DNA of 64,000 nucleotides from the NCBI RefSeq assembly GCF_963576545.1, contig NC_083638.1, positions 2,022,619 to 2,086,618 on the forward strand. The letters are read 5' to 3'. Shown piece by piece: positions 62,701 through 64,000 of the stretch; positions within the stretch are counted from its first letter, which is position 1; every line of letters begins with the position of its first letter. The translations under genes and the position numbers were made by a program. The notes below the pieces were generated by a model. That model saw only the letters and a list, made by a program, of their open reading frames with translations, was not told the origin of the DNA and searched no databases. The DNA is from Limanda limanda (lineage: Eukaryota > Chordata > Actinopteri > Pleuronectiformes > Pleuronectidae).

Positions 62701-63962
62701 GAAACTGTTCATTAAGTTAATCCACATGAAACAAGGTGGAAGTGAAACCCCCCCGATGTGGAGCTTCGCCTCAGAGTGGTGAGGATCCTCAAGTCTGTTT
62801 AGGTTTGACTGGCCCTGAAGTAAAACCCCAGTCAGGACTGATGTGGATCCGGATCCTGGTCCTGGATCAGTTGACCTGCTGTTGAACAGTTTGTCCATCA
62901 AGTCTTAATGTTTCTTTAGATTGAGTTGAACATGGACATGACACACGAGTCTGAACTATTCCTTTTGACACATCCAGCTGGAAGACCCCTGAGGTAGACC
63001 AGGACCCCATCAGAACCCTCTTCAGCCAATTCCCATGGTGACCAGGGTGAGATGAAAGGACAGAACTTTGATGGGATATCAGTAGGGCTGAACGATTTAG
63101 GAAAAAAATCTAATTGCGATTTTTTTCCCCCAATATTGCGATTGCGATTTACTATGCGATTTTTTTATTTGATCCTCCTTTTTTGCCCAACAAAACGAAA
63201 TGAATGAGTTAAATATGACCAACACAATATTGGATACATTTAGTGTAAAATATTCTTTAAAATTATAGGTGTCTTACTGCTCCCAAGTCAGTTACATTTC
63301 ACACAACTGAAACATAGAATTTGCTTCTACTATACTTTGAAAATATTTTGTAAAATCAAAGTAAATAAAGTTATAAATAAAAAACAGAGAAATGCACAGG
63401 CCACAGACTCAAACAGTACAAATGCATGTATGAACAGTTTCCTGAAGTTAAAGAAATGGTCCCACTCCTCAGACTTTGGTTTTTAACCCTTTCGAACACA
63501 AGTCACGTAACAGACAGAGTGTGTGTGTGTGTGTGTGGAGCCACAACACAGCAGACATGAGGCGGTGTAAAGACCTGGCGGGTGAGGCCAGCAGCCCGGT
63601 GCCCTACTCTCGTTCGCACGTTATAATCGCGCACGTTGCGATCAGGGAAGTCGTATTTTATCATATCGCAATTTTATCGCAAATGCAATCAATCGTTCAG
63701 CCCTAGATATCAGTCTCCCGAGCTTTCTGATCATTGAGTGATTTTGAGGAAAAACCAGCAAGGTCCCCGGACAGCTCTGTCTTCAGGAGTGAGACATGAA
63801 TGTCTGTGGGTTTATCTAATGTCTGACGACCTGACAGAAGTTTAAACACGTGATCGCATCACTTACTGGCTCCGGGAACCACCAGCAGGTAGAGACCGTC
63901 CAACGTGGCGACCACAGCATCGTTGTAAAGGTTCTTCCACGGAATCTTCAACGTCAACTTCC
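29462..63962 (-). CDS. vps13c: VPS13C bridge-like lipid-transfer protein (83 exons in window; first ~60 codons beyond right edge)
   Basis: I placed 83 coding exons, all with GT/AG ends and continuous phase. They total 11,012 nt, or 3,669 residues plus stop, in one frame; human VPS13C is 3,753 residues. It is VPS13C rather than VPS13A/B/D because of several features: the lysine/histidine-rich insert [16 protein letters not shown] after the chorein region, the internal duplication, SHSLTLPKQ, and the C-terminal [10 protein letters not shown] / LKPDNKH tail. Family knowledge: a rod-like hydrophobic groove moves phospholipids between ER and late endosome/lysosome or lipid droplets, and human loss-of-function causes early-onset Parkinson disease. 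Introns are compact (often 70-150 bp), with six larger ones enlarged by transposons. Nothing in the coding sequence suggests decay. The region-by-region exon lists follow in separate entries. Confidence 0.97.
31321..31400. repeat. GAAGAG array in a vps13c intron
   Basis: About 13 perfect GAAGAG hexamers on the plus strand. On the transcribed strand this is a CTCTTC polypyrimidine run inside the intron 30124-31662, which otherwise shows AT-rich unique sequence. Confidence 0.9.
33224..34349 (-). CDS. vps13c: vps13c exons 74-78: ATG2-C-like amphipathic helix region
   Basis: Exons: 34236-34349, 34031-34106, 33626-33789, 33495-33540, 33224-33347. They encode [80 protein letters not shown] and [20 protein letters not shown]. 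This is the most conserved part of the protein. In the family these helices bind lipid droplets and the autophagy/scramblase partners at the groove exit. Confidence 0.96.
34517..36457 (-). CDS. vps13c: vps13c exons 67-73: C-terminal groove end (APT1-like region)
   Basis: Exons: 36317-36457, 36155-36236, 35621-35690, 35313-35424, 35116-35229, 34840-34970, 34517-34598. Landmarks: [112 protein letters not shown] and [12 protein letters not shown]. These match the part just before the ATG2-C-like helices in human VPS13C. Several introns here hold short AT-rich or GT repeats only. Confidence 0.95.
36682..42695 (-). CDS. vps13c: vps13c exons 55-66: VAB (SHR-BD) adaptor-binding region
   Basis: Exons: 42434-42695, 42188-42348, 41983-42104, 39565-39862, 39092-39481, 38761-38865, 38488-38640, 37985-38110, 37761-37894, 37234-37360, 36910-37145, 36682-36826. 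Landmarks: [157 protein letters not shown] and [18 protein letters not shown]. In VPS13 proteins the beta-sandwich repeats of this region recruit organelle adaptors. The 2.1-kb intron 39863-41982 is filled by a LINE with a nested foldback element. Confidence 0.95.
39945..41341 (+). mobile_element. Truncated L1-like LINE insertion, interrupted by a foldback element
   Basis: Flanked by a perfect 14-bp target duplication, AAACAGAAGCGTAG, at 39931-39944 and 41342-41355. The right part (40790-41341) translates, with frame breaks, to a LINE ORF2 C-terminal pattern ([17 protein letters not shown], then [16 protein letters not shown]). A long 3'UTR, AATAAACAG and a ~20-A tail follow. The left 28 bp before 39973 belong to the same LINE. 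The insertion is opposite in orientation to vps13c, in intron 39863-41982. The rest of that intron, 41356-41982, shows nothing I recognise. Confidence 0.82.
39973..40789. mobile_element. Foldback (long inverted repeat) DNA element nested in the LINE
   Basis: Begins TAGTCCAGGCAAAGTA and ends TACTTTGCCTGGACTA. The left ~285 bp and right ~285 bp are near-identical reverse complements, so the element can fold into a long hairpin. The middle holds a further partial copy of the same unit (about 40298-40460). No transposase frame is evident. The target duplication could not be resolved, with TA possible. A second copy is at 1-345. Confidence 0.82.
42740..43358. mobile_element. TTAA-flanked inverted-repeat element in a vps13c intron
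   Basis: Ends TTAAAGGGACTCTTACCTTT and AAAGGTGAGAGTCCCTTTAA are inverted repeats of ~26 bp, each bounded by TTAA, which suggests piggyBac-type insertion. It fills most of intron 42696-43421. Inside, two similar 30-bp units around AAATAAAGTTTCTT (about 43180-43255) repeat. On the minus strand there is an ATG-led short frame ending in a perfect GTAAGT donor (about 43097-43121). Confidence 0.72.
43422..47651 (-). CDS. vps13c: vps13c exons 46-54: middle groove modules
   Basis: Exons: 47533-47651, 46894-47060, 45168-45421, 44856-45082, 44665-44757, 44355-44585, 44133-44264, 43958-44047, 43422-43577. Landmarks: [134 protein letters not shown] and [15 protein letters not shown]. Introns here hold a 15-bp minisatellite, a LINE tail beside the exon 45168-45421 acceptor, and a small retroposed sequence. 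Confidence 0.95.
45437..46331 (+). mobile_element. 5'-truncated L2/Rex-like LINE with TCTAA tail
   Basis: An open frame of about 100 codons (to 45769) reads [35 protein letters not shown] and [15 protein letters not shown]. This is the conserved extreme C-terminus of ORF2 in L2/Rex-type non-LTR retrotransposons. A 3'UTR and a (TCTAA)n microsatellite tail at 46311-46331 follow. It lies antisense to vps13c and its truncated 5' end is within tens of bases of the acceptor of exon 45168-45421. The exact 5' boundary is uncertain. Confidence 0.82.
46384..46626 (+). mobile_element. Small retroposed element with A-rich tail
   Basis: Flanked by a perfect 12-bp duplication, ATATTTTACAGT, at 46372-46383 and 46627-46638, and ending in a run of A. 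The body (GGGCCCTCAATTTCCCTGTA start, TTATTTTATTTT interior) is not one I can assign to a named SINE or LINE. Same vps13c intron as the L2-like tail. The rest of that intron, 46639-46893, shows only AT-rich sequence. Confidence 0.7.
47091..47510. repeat. 15-bp minisatellite occupying a vps13c intron
   Basis: 28 copies of CTGATCCTGGACCAG with CCCGGACCAG, CATGACCCAG and similar variants, exactly 420 bp, within the 472-bp intron 47061-47532. On the transcribed strand it reads as [10 protein letters not shown] repeats that stay open and in frame with the downstream exon 46894-47060. Confidence 0.93.
47746..51156 (-). CDS. vps13c: vps13c exons 35-45: second copy of the internal duplication
   Basis: Exons: 51026-51156, 50758-50914, 50606-50685, 50456-50515, 49944-50097, 49721-49840, 49528-49631, 48988-49155, 48511-48815, 48284-48431, 47746-47887. 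Landmarks parallel the first copy: [123 protein letters not shown] and [20 protein letters not shown]. For exon 35 I chose the inner acceptor (CCTCCTCAG at 51157-51165), because the outer one brings a stop into frame. Confidence 0.94.
49239..49491. mobile_element. hAT-type MITE with long terminal inverted repeats
   Basis: A 253-bp element starting TAGGGCTGGGCAAGTTAACT and ending with the reverse complement. The inverted repeats extend about 60 bp. A perfect 8-bp target duplication, ATTAATAT, is at 49231-49238 and 49492-49499. It sits in vps13c intron 49156-49527. The arms are built from repeated GAGTTAACTCGATT motifs. Confidence 0.92.
50150..50446. repeat. TGTCTGAGTGTCAGTGATTGTG minisatellite with GT runs
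   Basis: Eight or so copies of GTCTGAGTGTCAGTGATTGT separated by GT runs of variable length. It ends a few bases from the donor of vps13c exon 50456-50515. Confidence 0.9.
51256..55821 (-). CDS. vps13c: vps13c exons 25-34: first copy of the internal duplication
   Basis: Exons: 55674-55821, 55466-55545, 55299-55358, 54859-55009, 54663-54779, 54482-54585, 54225-54392, 52258-52562, 51512-51668, 51256-51364. Landmarks: [107 protein letters not shown] and [20 protein letters not shown]. These are repeating beta-groove modules of the lipid channel. The 1.66-kb intron 52563-54224 shows no element I can name. Confidence 0.95.
51852..52159. mobile_element. Inverted-repeat MITE in a vps13c intron
   Basis: Ends CCATAGACATATATGAAGAC and GTCTTTATATATGTCTATGG are inverted repeats extending ~31 bp through AGACTAGATGTCTCGT. 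The interior contains AAGATGGCCGCCATG, a YY1-like site. I could not define the target duplication or superfamily. It lies in intron 51669-52257. Confidence 0.78.
55021..55110. repeat. Possible retroelement 3' fragment
   Basis: AGATTCAAGATTCAAGAGTTTATTATC resembles 3' tails of dispersed fish retroelements that end in short ATTCAAG repeats. No boundaries or duplication are visible. It lies in vps13c intron 55010-55298. Confidence 0.35.
55913..57288 (-). CDS. vps13c: vps13c exons 18-24, including the region where the FFAT motif is expected
   Basis: Exons: 57174-57288, 56958-57094, 56745-56877, 56527-56644, 56312-56444, 56102-56174, 55913-56013. Landmarks: [79 protein letters not shown] and [20 protein letters not shown]. 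Exons 23-24 encode LLDAMET then [16 protein letters not shown]. Human VPS13C has at this point an acidic stretch with EYFDAED, the FFAT motif that binds VAP proteins on the ER. That hexamer/heptamer is not present here, and the two flanking introns contain nothing resembling it. Confidence 0.93.
56690..56741. repeat. GT microsatellite touching a vps13c donor
   Basis: GT/CTGT repeats run directly into GTAC at 56741-56744, so the transcript reads GTACACACAC right after exon 56745-56877. Confidence 0.9.
57319..57689. repeat. 12-bp minisatellite occupying a vps13c intron
   Basis: About 31 copies of CCAGGAGCAGAA with CCAAGAGCAGAA, CCAGAAGCAGAA and CCAGGAGCAGGA variants, filling most of the 453-bp intron 57289-57741. 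On the transcribed strand it reads GSAP repeats in frame with the upstream exon 57742-57934, stopping only just before the next exon. Confidence 0.93.
57742..58708 (-). CDS. vps13c: vps13c exons 13-17
   Basis: Exons: 58646-58708, 58426-58564, 58258-58358, 58035-58177, 57742-57934. Landmarks: [88 protein letters not shown] and [15 protein letters not shown], all close to human VPS13C. The [14 protein letters not shown] segment corresponds to WFSGLWGKKESKKK, a basic disordered insert. Exon 17 is followed by an intron occupied by a 12-bp minisatellite. Confidence 0.95.
58937..60919 (-). CDS. vps13c: vps13c exons 5-12: N-terminal groove modules
   Basis: Exons: 60810-60919, 60654-60713, 60450-60509, 60189-60269, 59977-60034, 59599-59726, 59385-59491, 58937-59108. 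Landmarks: [97 protein letters not shown] and [20 protein letters not shown]. The conserved WSWSNI motif ends this block. All exons are 58-172 nt and separated by short introns, several with CA repeats touching donors. Confidence 0.95.
60037..60114. repeat. GAGGAA/GGAGGA purine run
   Basis: A purine-only tract on the plus strand, so a long CTCCTC polypyrimidine tract in the transcript, ending at the acceptor CTCCAG of vps13c exon 59977-60034. Confidence 0.9.
61102..63962 (-). CDS. vps13c: vps13c exons 1-4 of window: chorein N-terminal region
   Basis: Exons: 63867-63962, 61684-61785, 61432-61494, 61102-61167. They encode [20 protein letters not shown] and [11 protein letters not shown], then [20 protein letters not shown], then [20 protein letters not shown], then the basic [20 protein letters not shown]. 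The IPWKNLY block is the hallmark of the chorein domain, where the lipid-transfer groove opens toward the ER. The first exon enters in phase 1, so exons encoding the initiator methionine and about 60 residues lie beyond 64000. The large intron 61786-63866 holds a hAT element. Confidence 0.95.
62173..62250. repeat. 30-bp tandem repeat in a vps13c intron
   Basis: About two and a half copies of a 30-bp unit, AACTACAACAGAAACCAATA plus GAGACCACCT. Confidence 0.85.
63083..63705. mobile_element. hAT-type non-autonomous element
   Basis: A 623-bp element starting TAGGGCTGAACGATT and ending AATCGTTCAGCCCTA. It is flanked by a perfect 8-bp target duplication, GATATCAG, at 63075-63082 and 63706-63713. 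Subterminal ATTGCGATT / ATCGCAAT motifs are repeated on both ends. No transposase frame. It lies in vps13c intron 61786-63866. Confidence 0.93.
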
Positions 63963-64000
63963 CTGGAACACAGGACGATTATCAGGTTTGACTGTTTCTA

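Overview
The window is chromosomal DNA from a vertebrate, almost certainly a ray-finned (teleost) fish. The evidence is vertebrate-only genes (EMILIN1, VPS13C), many very short introns with GT/AG ends, dense CA/GT microsatellites and minisatellites, and fish-type hAT, piggyBac-like and LINE fragments. All three genes I can support are read from the minus strand, head to tail.

Layout from low to high coordinates. (1) 388-2589: the 5' part of a type II transmembrane cholinesterase/carboxylesterase-like gene that continues beyond position 1. (2) 2590-6832: intergenic, with one LINE 3' fragment and simple repeats. (3) 6833-18883: a complete emilin1 gene, 14 coding exons and 1,295 residues: signal peptide, EMI domain, coiled coils separated by expanded glycine-rich tracts, a short collagen stretch and a C-terminal gC1q domain. 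(4) 18884-29461: intergenic DNA dominated by long minisatellites, plus two small DNA transposons. (5) 29462-63962: vps13c, 83 coding exons and about 3,670 codons in one uninterrupted reading frame. Only about the first 60 residues lie beyond the right edge. Its introns carry two clear hAT-type elements, a TTAA-flanked element, another inverted-repeat MITE, an L2/Rex-like LINE tail, a small retroposed segment, and an L1-like LINE containing a foldback DNA element.

Every emilin1 and vps13c exon boundary was placed by hand on GT/AG sites, and codon phase was carried across every junction. Both coding sums close exactly (3,888 nt for emilin1; 11,012 nt in-window for vps13c), so both genes look intact. 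EMILIN1 is a secreted elastic-fibre and integrin-binding glycoprotein. VPS13C is a bridge-like lipid-transfer protein at ER contacts with late endosomes, lysosomes and lipid droplets. The two have no known joint function, and their adjacency looks like fish-lineage synteny rather than an operon-like arrangement. I found no CRISPR array and no RNA gene.

Most notable: the FFAT (VAP-binding) motif expected in VPS13C seems to be missing. The coiled-coil region of emilin1 is cut by six introns where mammals have one large exon, and the larger of these introns are mostly tandem repeats. emilin1 exon 2 sits between complementary GT and CA repeats. Two vps13c introns hold in-frame minisatellites, and a foldback element is nested in a LINE.
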